NCBI RefSeq assembly: GCF_009730915.1 | Contig: NC_052475.1 | Coordinates: forward strand, 248,001 to 312,000 | From: Dioscorea cayenensis subsp. rotundata | Taxonomy: Eukaryota; Streptophyta; Magnoliopsida; Dioscoreales; Dioscoreaceae | Length of the DNA stretch: 64,000 bases | Direction of reading: 5' to 3' | Translations under genes and position numbers: made by a program | Notes under the pieces: generated by a model | Seen by the model: the letters and a program-made list of their open reading frames with translations, nothing else | What the model was told of the DNA's origin: nothing | Databases searched by the model: none | Shown here: positions 51,386 to 64,000 of the stretch, piece after piece | How the letters are laid out: each line of letters begins with the position of its first letter | Position numbering within the stretch: position 1 is the stretch's first letter

Positions 51386-51768
51386 CCCATGAATAGTCAA
51401 GCGTTCAACTTTCTCTCCCAATGCATGATTGAAGTCTCAATAGTAATAAGTGTATGTGTTGAGATGGTTTGTCCACGTTGTAAAAGAAAATGAATTCTCT
51501 TCCATCTCAAGAAGATAAATAAAAAAATACTAATGAATAGGCCCCCATATATTTTCTCTAGCCTTCTCTCTATCACCATGGGCGAGATCCGTTGAGATTG
51601 ACTGAGATGGTCAATTAAAGAAGATGTAAACGCTTGTCGTGATCATCATAAACCATGCCCGCACCACCGTAAACCCGAGCCACTCCTACTTGGGCCAACA
51701 CTGCACGCCATGCATGCGTAGCGTAAGTGCTCCTTTTTCACAGGCCGTGTGATGCACATTTGTTTTTG
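51386..51768. other. Intergenic DNA
   Basis: No gene found. An open frame at 51397-51579 on the minus strand has no recognisable motif. Confidence 0.4.
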
Positions 51769-52365
51769 CTCATTTCCCATTGTATTGCCTTTGTTTGATT
51801 ACACCTGGCTGGCCACTTACATGATCACTTAACCGCCCATACTTATAGTAGTATATCATCGCACTCGTGTGAGTCATTAATTCGATGTATTTTGTCCATT
51901 AAATTAAAACACAAATATCATCATCAATTGTCCAATGATCTTTTGATGTATTTGCATTTGGTCTTTTGTGTAGTGTTTGTGTCTTTCTGAAGAGACGAGT
52001 TCGAACTTCAGCTCATGTAGAATGAGCGTAGATATGTGTGAGATATTAACTTTATATCTACACACATTTTTGATGTGGCCTGTCTACTATGTAAAAACAA
52101 TAATAATAAAAAAAATATGTTGCTGGTTTCTGTCCTCTTAAATGATAATGCCCAAACTGCCAGCTCACTTAAGGCATTTTTTTTTTCTTTGGATTTATGA
52201 TGATTTATGTGATAGTTTCAAATTTTCAAAAGTTAAAACTAAGCTAACATGTTTTAACTTTTTTCTTTAAATCTCGATTAATCTTTTTGATAAATTTATT
52301 TGATAAGATATGTTTTCCAGCGTTAATTTGAGTTGATTTTGAGTTATGAGTTCTTGCATATATGT
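51769..52365 (+). repeat. Direct repeat copy 1 flanking the Mutator-like fragment
   Basis: This block, starting CTCATTTCCC and ending GAGTTCTTGCATATATG, reappears at 55233-56262 in the same order and orientation. Shared landmarks are GCTGGCCACT, GTAGTATATCATC, GTGTGAGTCATTAATT, a SINE, CCAAACTGCCAGCTCA and AAATCTCGATTAATCTTTT. Copy 2 is longer because it also holds a 425-bp MITE and a 36-bp duplication. Confidence 0.85.
51945..52115 (+). mobile_element. SINE inside repeat copy 1
   Basis: B-box-like GAGTTCGAACTTC, family words CAGCTCATGTAGAATGAG and GAGATATTAACT, ending in an AAT-rich tail. It was inherited with the duplicated block (same insertion at 55828). Confidence 0.6.
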
Positions 52366-55232
52366 TTTCCAACAGTTCTAGAAACCACACCCAATTCTGT
52401 TGTTCTCCTTTTCCTTCACTGCACATGCTATTGGATATATTAAGTCATTTGCATTTATGCCAACAGCTATAAGTAGCTGGCCTACGTAATATCCTTTCAA
52501 GAAACAACCATCCACAGATATAACTTGCCTACAACCTACTAGGAATCCTACTCTGAGTGGGGATAAGCACACACACATTGCTGAAAAGACAGCTTCATTG
52601 TATCTAACTTTGATTGTGGACTGAGGGTGTGTCTTGAGCAATTCCAACCTATAATCATATAGCCTGCTCATTTGCTTGTGCTCATCTTAAGTATTCTAAT
52701 CCCCAACAAGTATATATAAAAGAAAGAACAAAGAAACAATATTACTGAACACTTGTACAAAATGTCAAGACAACAAAGTAAAAAATAAAATAGACTCACT
52801 GATATACCTTGTTGCAATATTTTTTGCCCTCCAAGCTTTTAATCTGGTTTTGTCAGCCTGTTGTTTGGTCCTCATAGCTTGTATTATGCCTGCAAGCTTC
52901 CAAGATGGGTCAGTCCTAAATTGTTCCAAATATTGTTCTGTTATCCACTGCATACTGACATGGCTTATATTATGGTCCATTGTACATTCATATTTGAGAT
53001 GGCCAGATTTAATTTGGATTGTGTTCTTATCCTTCAGCATTGGTGATGCCCACAGGTAAAATGGACAACATTTTCTACAATATGCCTTACACTTGACTTT
53101 ACTATTTGGCTTGAAGTTCATCACAACCCTATTCTTGATCTCATAAATTTTCACTACTTGCTTGAACTATGCAAAACTCCTAAACTTCATCCCTATTTTA
53201 AATTGAGGATCTCCCTAAATTCAGAATATTTGGGATTGGTAAGATTTATCTCATCTTCATCAGTTAAAGAACATGATTGTAGCTCATCAGATGCAGCATA
53301 GTCAATTTGGACCTCCTTCTCATCATCATCTACCACCTGCCCAATTCCCACATGGGCATTTGTCTCAGCCACATGTGCAGAATCTTGATTTACAACATCA
53401 CCTTCATCCCCTTCACTGTTAAGACTGTATTCAAAGTCATGAATATCACTCTCTACATCACTTCCCCATCCCATTTTTCTTTCTCTATCTCCCTCATCTT
53501 CTTACAATTCATCCTTATGCACACCTTAATTGACTACATGTTCTTTAGGATCTCCAGCTTATTGTAATTCATCCTCTTGCAAACCTTCAGGATCCACATG
53601 TTCCTCAAGAATATCAAGATCTTCGTCTCCAGCTTCTTGTAATTCATGCTCTTGCAAACCTTCAGGATCTTCAAGATCTTCATCTCCAGCTGCTTGTAAT
53701 TCATCCTCTTGCAAACCTTCAAGATCCATATGTTCTTCAGGATCTTCAAGTTCTTTATCTATAAGCTTTTCCATAACTTCATCTAAAACATCTTCTACAT
53801 CAACCTCTACTGCTTCCACACAATGTCCTACACTTGCAAGATTTCATGACATGTTTTCACCACTGGGACCATCCATCTTAATTACCTACACATAAACACT
53901 TGTAATTCTACTCCGGTCCACACTGGAAGCCATCGTTGTGACATTTAAATCAGATTTAATTTCTGTCATGCTTACTACTTGACTCCTGCTTAAATTCCAA
54001 CAAAAACTGCACCCATCTTCATAAATTTTCAATTCAGTGGCCGTATAAAAAATCTCTAATCTAGATATGAATTGATTAGAATCACATAAGTCTACAAAAC
54101 CTACCATCCTATAGTCATTCCAATTTGTCACATCATCCATCCCATAGTACATTTGTATCAAATGTAAAATAATCAACAAAGGGCATTGGACAAAAACAAT
54201 GGAAAGGAGCTCAAAAATTAGTACTTATAATGTTCAAGAGTTAATGACATTTCATTATATAACACATCAATTAATAAAACACATCTAATGGACAAGCAGT
54301 AAAGCATACAGGCAGGCATGCCAAACAAATAATGATCAAGAGTCAATAAGGTATGTATTATTTACTTTACAAAGCATGTTCATTAACAAAGAAAACACAT
54401 CCAAACAATAATGTTCTTCTTAACAAAATATGAACAACATTCATTGGTGTAAAAAAGAACATCACAATTCATCTGGAAATAAACACAGACAATAAACACC
54501 TTCCTCCTCATCATTAAGTATGTACTCACTCACACAAAAAATATAGAAAATAAGCACAAATTCATTGTCTACTATCACAACTAATGTAGATATTAATTCG
54601 AACAAAACCAAAACTTTCATCTTATTTCCATATTACAAAGCAATGTAAGAACGACATGATAAAATGGCTTACAATATTCTGGCGCTTCATCTTTCTCACC
54701 TCTTATCTTCCAACTGCTCGCCATTGTGTACATCTATGGCTGTCACCGGTTAGCCCTAACTTCACTTGTCAGCAAATGTAGGACTAGACTCACTTCCGCT
54801 TCCTTTTCTCGCTTCACCATTGATAGAGAAACAACTCTCTGGTGATCACAAAGAGATGTGATGCTTCGGGTGTCTCCCTTACTCTCTCGGATGTCCTTTT
54901 CTCTCTTGGATGTTCAGGTGTCAATTAGGGATGATGGATCCTCACATAGAAAGGGAAAGGAGGATGACTGTGAATCTGATGGGGATGATGACTAGGATCA
55001 AGTAAACTGAGGTGGTATCCGACTGATGTGTTCTCTCCAGCTGGAATGGAATAACATTTTAAAATAGTGTGGCGTGGCATCTCCGGCTGCCACGTCAATC
55101 GAAATTGGTTGGAATTCCATGAGTGATGGTTTGATGAAAGAAAATCAATACATGATAACAAAAAATATACAAATTGAAATACAATGATCAAAATGAAAAT
55201 CGGCATAACACGATGACCACTTGAAAAATTTA
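52366..55232 (-). mobile_element. Truncated Mutator-like element with transposase remains
   Basis: Minus-strand transposase pieces occupy 54179-52375. The right terminus, about 54900-55232, matches the right half of the MITE at 55295-55719, ending in GAAAAATTTACCC. This identifies it as the element's terminal inverted repeat. The opposite end is missing: the transposase stops abruptly near 52375, where the flanking direct repeat begins. The gap 54180-54900 is AT-rich with no reading frame. Confidence 0.75.
52375..54179 (-). pseudogene. MuDR-type transposase fragment
   Basis: Four pieces in order on the minus strand. 54179-53886 is an N-terminal plant-MuDR region. 53819-53193 is acidic and contains low-complexity EGLQEDELQ-type repeats of about 50-70 bp. 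53154-52765 is the zinc-type MuDR DNA-binding region with CRKCCPFYLWAS. 52671-52378 is the start of the DDE core with VISVDGCFLKGYYVGQLL and ACAVKEKENN. The first catalytic Asp is within SVDG. The remainder of the DDE domain and the zf-SWIM are absent. Stops and frame changes separate the pieces, so no active protein is expected. Confidence 0.8.
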
Positions 55233-55294
55233 CCCCTCATTTCCCTCGGTATGTGTTTGGTTACATCTTGCTGGCCACTCACATGCTCACTTAA

Positions 55295-55719
55295 AGGGTA
55301 AATTTTTCATGTGGTTACAGTGTTATGGCTGATTTTCATTTCGGCCATTGTGTTTCAATTTGTATCTTTTTGGTCATTAGATATTAATTTGTTTTCACCG
55401 GGAGGTCACTTGGGGTTTTCCAGCCAATTTTCAATGACATGGCAGCCGGAAATGCCACATCACTTTATTTAAATATTTTCTCTCATCCCAGCTGGAGAGA
55501 GCACATCTGCCGGATGCTGACTCAGCTTACTTAATCCAGAAAATAAAGTAAGTGACGTGACATTTCCAACTGCAATGTTATTGAAAATTGGTCGGAAAAC
55601 TCCAAGTGATCTCTCGGTGAAAACAAATCAATATCTAATGACCAAAAAGATACAAATTGAAACACAATGACCAAAATGAAAAGCAGCTATAACACGATGA
55701 CCACATGAAAAATTTACCC
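55295..55719. mobile_element. Mutator-derived MITE with 9-bp target duplication
   Basis: A 425-bp element with long inverted arms (start AGGGTAAATTTTTCATGTGG, end inverse of the same kind). It is flanked by the exact 9-bp repeat CTCACTTAA (55286-55294 and 55720-55728). The right arm is clearly related to 55011-55232, the end of the neighbouring Mutator-like element, so it is a deletion derivative of that family. Confidence 0.9.
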
Positions 55720-55827
55720 CTCACTTAACCACCCGCACTTACAGTAGTATATCATCTCGTGTGAGTCATTAATTTGATGTATTTTGCCCATTAAAATATA
55801 AATATCATCAATAATTATCTAACAACT

Positions 55828-56035
55828 TTTTGGTCTATTGGTTAGATCTTTTGTGTAGTGTTCGTGTCTTGTTGAAAAGACGGGTTCAAATTTTAGCTCA
55901 TGTAAAGTGAAAAAGACGGGTTCAAATTTTAGCTCATGTAAAGTGACAACACATATGTGTGAGATATTATCCCGATGCCTACGCACTTTTATGTGGCTTG
56001 TCTACTTTGCCAATAATAATAATAATAATAATATA
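55828..56035 (+). mobile_element. SINE with internal 36-bp duplication
   Basis: A-box-like TTGGTCTATTGGTTAG and B-box-like GGGTTCAAATTTT, ending in an (AAT)n tail. The B-box segment AAAAGACGGGTTCAAATTTT is present twice in a 36-bp tandem duplication (55875-55946). It is homologous to the copies at 51945 and, inverted, at 41335. Confidence 0.65.
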
Positions 56036-56503
56036 TTGCGAGTTTTGGTCCTCTCAGATGATAATGTCCAAACTGCCAGCTCATTTAAGGCACTTTTTTC
56101 TTTGGATTTTTTATGATTTGTGTGATAGTTTCAAAATTTTCAAAAGTGAAAACTAAGCTAACAAGTTTTAACTTTTTTCTGTAAATCTCGATTAATCTTT
56201 TAGATAAATTTGTTTGATAAGCTTTGTTTTCCAGGATTTTGAGTTAACTGAGTTCTTGCATATATGTATTAGTCACATTGGGTCTAATTTTATATGCTTA
56301 ACCTAATTATTGACCAACTGTCACATGAGATTATATATATCCACCATTTTCATCATAAAAGCTTCCCATTAATACCCATGAGAAGAATATATTTATCAAG
56401 TACATCGAGATGCAAACATCATAAGATCTTTCCAGTAATCCTTATTGACATGCCACAGCATATATATATATATTTATAGGACTTTTGACTAATTATATAA
56501 GAA

Positions 56504-59961
<3,458 letters not shown>

Positions 59962-60032
59962 ATGCCAACTAGTGAAGAAGATCAGTAATGAATGAATGCC
60001 AATGGCTTGAAGAAGCACAGGTCCTTAGGCCA

Positions 60033-60042
60033 TATTTATATA
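60033..60042 (-). promoter_or_regulatory. TATA box of glucosidase B
   Basis: TATATAAATA on the minus strand, about 72 bp before the start codon at 59961. It places transcription start near 60003 and supports that ATG. Confidence 0.65.
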
Positions 60043-60532
60043 GCCATGGTGCATAGAATTAAAGTTAATGTTTGTTGAGTAATAATGTCATATATGAAGA
60101 TGAATGACTTGCAAGTCTATGAAATACCCATGCAAGTTTATACGTATGATGGTGCCACATGATGATTCTCACCTACAAACCATGTGCATTTCTTAAACGC
60201 AACCACTTCGTCCAGCAAAAGACGGTTTAATTTGTTCACATTTCTTACGCGGAATATTCACATATATTACTGAATTTTTTTTTTAAAAAAAACCACTTTC
60301 ACAAGAAGAGCGCTAATTATTTTTTTTTTCTACAAAAATAATAGGCATTGCCTAACAAAGAGTTGTCGAGGACTAATAGGTATGATGATGCACCGGTGAC
60401 TTAATGACCTAGGAAGATTTACTATGTGGGATGAGTTAATTAATAAACGGAGCAATAACGGCCTATAACTTTTGCCTAAGATGATATATTACAAATGACA
60501 AATCTACAATGATAAATCTCTATGCCTCAGGG
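60043..60532. other. Upstream region of glucosidase B
   Basis: Intergenic DNA with limited similarity to the upstream of glucosidase A. No further element is defined. Confidence 0.4.
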
Positions 60533-60995
60533 CAACTTTAGTGATTATACTATCCTATAGTTTGATGTCATGCCACCTCATCAATCCATTAAGCTCATAC
60601 CCATTAAACTATATTTCATAATAGTTATTATATACTCTAGGATCCACAATTATTTTATTATTTTTCAACTATTTATATTATATATTTAATTAAAATATAT
60701 TTATTTAATAAAATATTAAATAGTAATAATAATGATTAAATATAATATTTTAAAAAATTATATTTCAAAATAAATATTTTAAATAATAAAAAATATATTT
60801 TTTTAAAAAAATTAATATGTGGATTCATACTCTTTATTTGAATTCAAAAATATTTTTAAAATAAAAAAATTGGAGGGCTCCACCAATTGATCGCTCAGTG
60901 GGCATTGAACGATGCCCATTGAGTGATTCTAATGGGCGCTCAATCACCACATGGCTCTTTGAGCTTTCATTGAGCGGCCATTAATGATGCTCTTA
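60533..60995. mobile_element. Probable MITE
   Basis: The left part GGGCAACTTTAGTGATTATA and the inverse of the right part AGAGCATCATTAATGGCC resemble the imperfect ends of a common plant MITE group. The interior contains TTGATCGCTCAGTGGGCAT-type words repeated in both orientations near 60890-60980. The target duplication is not clear. Confidence 0.45.
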
Positions 60996-61093
60996 CAACT
61001 TTGGAGGGATGGAGAATATGACTTCTCCTACAGGGATCCTGTGAATAGTGGAAAACAGTATCACTACAATATTTTTATAGTATATCTATAATA

Positions 61094-61414
61094 CTTCCGC
61101 CGATCTTTTTTAGTTATCACATTTAATTAACTAATTCACATCAATTAAGAAAAGTTGGTTAAAATTAGTTGATTATCTATATTTTATAAAAAAAATCCAT
61201 TACTTTCCAAATTACCCCTATTTAAAACCCCACTAGTGGTAAATATAATTTAATACTTAGTTGATTTTGTTTTATTGAAAATTGTACATATATATTAAAT
61301 TAAAGAGTAAATTTGGAAAAAATTATTTAATGCTGCACAAAATTTCTAATGTGACAAGTAAAAAAGAATTAAGAAAAGCTCAAAAACGTAACAACTAAAA
61401 AAGAATGGAGGGAG
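61094..61414. mobile_element. Stowaway MITE
   Basis: The ends CTTCCGCCGATCTTTTTTAG and (inverse of the right end) CTCCCTCCATTCTTTTTTAG form inverted repeats. TA target duplications lie at 61092-61093 and 61415-61416. Confidence 0.8.
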
Positions 61415-61419
61415 TATTA

Positions 61420-61525
61420 ATTTGCATAGTACTGTGCAATACGGGGATTCAATCCCGTTTCACTCACTCCTCATTCGAGTGACTAATTACCATTAGGCCA
61501 TCTAGTGGTTGTCGATATATAGCAA
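61420..61525 (-). mobile_element. SINE head (tRNA-like), minus strand
   Basis: On the minus strand, the A-box-like TGGCCTAATGGTAATTAG and B-box-like GGGATTGAATCCC are correctly spaced. No cloverleaf is complete, so it is read as a SINE 5' region rather than a tRNA gene. Confidence 0.55.
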
Positions 61526-61672
61526 TCCCTTTTTCCTAAATAACAGATCACAAGATTAACTCACTTGCTACTATTGAAGTCAAGGATTTGCCCACTTCAC
61601 CAACATCACAAACTAATTAAATATGACCTAGAATCACTAGAAGAAGTCTTAGAATATTTCATCTAATGGTTT

Positions 61673-61895
61673 TTTTTATTTAAAAAAATAAATAAACCAC
61701 AAATTCACTGTAAAAAAAATGGAGAATTGAATACAAAGGAAGAAACACAGAAGAGAGACTAGAATAAGACAAATCACTAGTAGTGAAGTATCAAAAGAAA
61801 CAACAAACAAAAACGTGAAGTATCGAAAGAAACAACAAACAAAAACACGGAAAGAACAAAACAAAACAGGACAAGCAAAAATGTCAGGAGTAAGT
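61673..61895 (-). mobile_element. LINE 3' end (minus strand)
   Basis: Read on the minus strand: a T-rich 3' untranslated region with a 32-bp internal duplication (AAACAACAAACAAAAAC words on the plus strand, 61792-61855). It finishes in GAATTTGTGGTTTATTTA and an A/T tail at 61673. It abuts plus-strand LINE ORF1 sequence at about 61896. Confidence 0.6.
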
Positions 61896-64000
61896 TGAGG
61901 TTTGACTGTTCCGGTGTTTGACTGTTCCGGAATGAGGTTTCTCAATAGCTCCCGTGATAGCTTCGGAGTTACACATGATGGCGCCGGCAACTCTCGGCAA
62001 ACTCGTGGAGGATTTCGTGGTGGCTACCGTGGTGCTCATATTAGACTCTCTCGTCCTTTGATCGCTACTTCTAGACACCAGAATCTTAATCCTCCCACCA
62101 TCCATGAGTTTCCACCGGAGAGATCGGCTCCCAAAGACTCTCCGGTGAGGGATGGTGTAACTTTCGCAGAGGTAGTCCGATCTCCTCCTGTTGTGGAATC
62201 CCACCGCTCCGCCTTGGCAGATCATCCACCTCTCAAGCGTCGCCGCTCACCGGACTCCGGTAGTGTTTGCAAAAAATGCTTAAGACCTGGTCACAAGATC
62301 GAAGAGTGTAGACATCAACTTACTTGCCGGCGATGTTCTGGAGTTGGCCACCTTGCAGCCCGTTGTCCTATGAGAACTCCTCCTCATCATCCACGAAAAA
62401 CAAGAAGCCAAGGGTCGGAACAAAGAACACCCCCACCGAAAAAGTCGCTCGGAGCTCAAACCCCTCCTCCGTATACCAACCCGGACACTCTTCTTCCTCT
62501 TTCCGTGTTTCTCGCCCATTCATCGAAGCTATCCTTAAATCTAAAGAAGAACTCAAAAAAATGATCACTATCCGAGTCTTGAACGGCAACGCCCAGATGT
62601 TCGATCTCTCCACGATTCACTTCCTCACCTCTTGGGAGACCTCAATTGTGAGCATATCACCCCCTTCGATAATGACTTCATCCTCACGATGGCTTCATCC
62701 AGAGATGCAGCAACCGCAATCAAGAGAAGTCCTTTATCTCTTAACACCAATCTTGGTGTTTGTAAGCTCGACCCTCTCCCTTTGACGACCGAATTTGGCT
62801 CGCATGCAATCGCCGCGGAATTACAATTGGATCGGAATCTCAAATTTACCTCTTCATTCTCTGGAATTGGGACTCGATTGTTGATGTGCTCGAGGCCGAT
62901 TGGAGACCCTCATTTATGTTCAAAAAGAACATGTCTCTCTTGAACATCTTGAACCCACGGTCGGGGCTAAAAACCCGATCATCTTCCCACTTTGGAGGTC
63001 ACGGTGGGACGTTGCGATCAAGTTTCATAGTTAAGCTTGTGGACGACGGCATTCATGTGCTCAGATCCAAGGTTGTTCAAGGACTTTCCAAGCTCAAAGC
63101 CCCTCATTCATCAACTGAAATCTCTTCATCTTCTCTTCAAGACAGGCCCTCTCTTCTGAACTTTAACAAGGTAGAGAAAGGTAAAAAAGTGCTCTCTCAA
63201 CCTATCGTTGATGAAATTCCCGGCAACACTGTTGAGCGTAGCTCCGGTACTGGCCATACAACGAGGATTGAATGCATGTTTTCCTCGGAAGGTACTTCCC
63301 GAGCTTCCCGTGACCGCGCTGGCGGAGTCATCGGTTCTCAGCCCGATTCTCGTGTGGTTTTCGAGGGTTGGCGACAAAGCTGCTGCCAGCGGTAGCAGCG
63401 AAGACATGCCATTCCATGGCCGACCATTTGCCTCGGGATGAGTATCCGAAACTCCAATTTGGATCCATGCAGACGTCGTGCATGCTTCGCATGCGAGCTC
63501 CATGAGATTCTTGTAAATCCGGATTAGTCCTCGTGATGAGACTATTTCGATATTTCTCGCCTCGTGATCGAGCATCCCGATCCAAATGGCGCTCCAAAAA
63601 TCGGGATCCTTGCCTTGTGATCATCCTCCCTGCGATCGTCCAACGGATGATGACTTAATGCTCCGAGATCGACCCTCTCGATTCATTTAATCCCTCTATT
63701 TTTAAAGAATCTTTGCCTCGTGATAAGCAATCCATACCCAACAATGTGCCTGGTGATGCACACTCTTCTTTACATTCAATCCCATTAAAACCAGTAATTC
63801 AAAGCTACCAACTGACTCTATTACTCAGGGAACTATTTCCACTCCTTCAGACTTGGATGGTAAGTCTATCAACTCAAATGATCCTCTATCACAAGGGAAA
63901 CTTCCCAATCACCTGAAACTCCTCCCTCCAACCATACCAATTCTCGATGGGTATAAATGGATATTTATTCATGGAGGTTGGACTCTAATTCCAAGTGTCA
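61896..64000 (+). pseudogene. LINE ORF1-like protein, frameshifted, runs off window
   Basis: Plus-strand sequence beginning near 61902 encodes a basic Gly/Arg region, then VTFAEVVRSPP, then two CCHC zinc knuckles, CKKCLRPGHKIEEC and CRRCSGVGHLAARC (about 62262-62375). A DUF4283-like stretch follows, spread over different frames (62460-62940), then a polar tail. This is the layout of plant LINE ORF1 nucleic-acid-binding proteins. At least two frameshifts (near 62450 and 62620) and a later stop show decay. The element continues beyond 64000, so ORF2 cannot be judged. Confidence 0.7.

Larger units (their letters stand above)
55233..56262 (+). repeat. Direct repeat copy 2 flanking the Mutator-like fragment
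   Basis: Second copy of the block at 51769-52365, starting with the base after the Mutator-like right end and finishing GAGTTCTTGCATATATG. It is interrupted by the MITE at 55295-55719. It lies just downstream of glucosidase B. Confidence 0.85.

Noticed and set aside
59962..60018. Upstream in-frame ATG extending glucosidase B by 19 residues
   Set aside because: It would lie upstream of or at the transcription start predicted from the TATA box at 60033; the paralogue starts at the equivalent of 59961.
61420..61525. Possible tRNA gene
   Set aside because: A- and B-box words are present but the acceptor stem and anticodon arm do not form; a SINE head is the better reading.

Overview
The window is nuclear DNA from a flowering plant, most likely a monocot. 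Introns and intergenic DNA are very AT-rich, the genes are split by GT-AG introns, and the first exons of the acyl-CoA ligase genes are markedly GC-rich, as is common in monocots. The DNA is packed with plant mobile elements (LINEs, SINEs, Ty1/copia, TRIM, hAT, PIF/Harbinger, Stowaway and Mutator derivatives). A yam-like (Dioscorea) or similar AT-rich monocot is a guess from the gene families and composition; nothing in the sequence proves the species.

Five complete protein genes can be assembled exon by exon with every reading phase closing. Three lie head to tail on the + strand (7144-11797, 17807-23722, 28225-33145). They encode 540-542 residue acyl-CoA (4-coumarate:CoA ligase-like) synthetases ending in Ser-Lys-Leu, a peroxisomal targeting signal; they resemble the 4CL-like 9 group, which includes enzymes acting on fatty acids and jasmonate precursors. 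A degenerate relic of a fourth copy sits at 24761-25062. Two lie on the - strand (39317-42821 and 56504-59961). They encode 13-exon GH1 beta-glucosidases with plastid-type N-termini and both catalytic glutamates; they are tandem duplicates.

Layout: 1-7.1 kb holds AT-rich DNA and four terminal-inverted-repeat elements. 7.1-33.1 kb is the ligase array, with different element insertions in intron 1 of each copy. A decayed minus-strand LINE lies at 12-15.7 kb, and a roughly 520-690 bp tandem duplication lies before copy 2. 34.3-39.25 kb is a nearly fresh copia retrotransposon whose LTRs differ by one base; it inserted 65 bp past the stop codon of the first glucosidase. 39.3-42.8 kb is glucosidase A. 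43.3-52.4 kb holds LINE, SINE, LTR and MITE debris plus minisatellites. 52.4-55.2 kb is a truncated Mutator-like element with transposase remains, bracketed by direct repeats, with a small derived MITE next to it. 56.5-60 kb is glucosidase B. 60.5-64 kb holds MITEs, a SINE and a LINE whose 5' part looks inverted.

The ligases (peroxisome) and glucosidases (plastid) need not act together. Their adjacency is recorded as an open question rather than a proposed pathway. No prokaryotic features, CRISPR arrays or intact tRNA/rRNA genes were seen.
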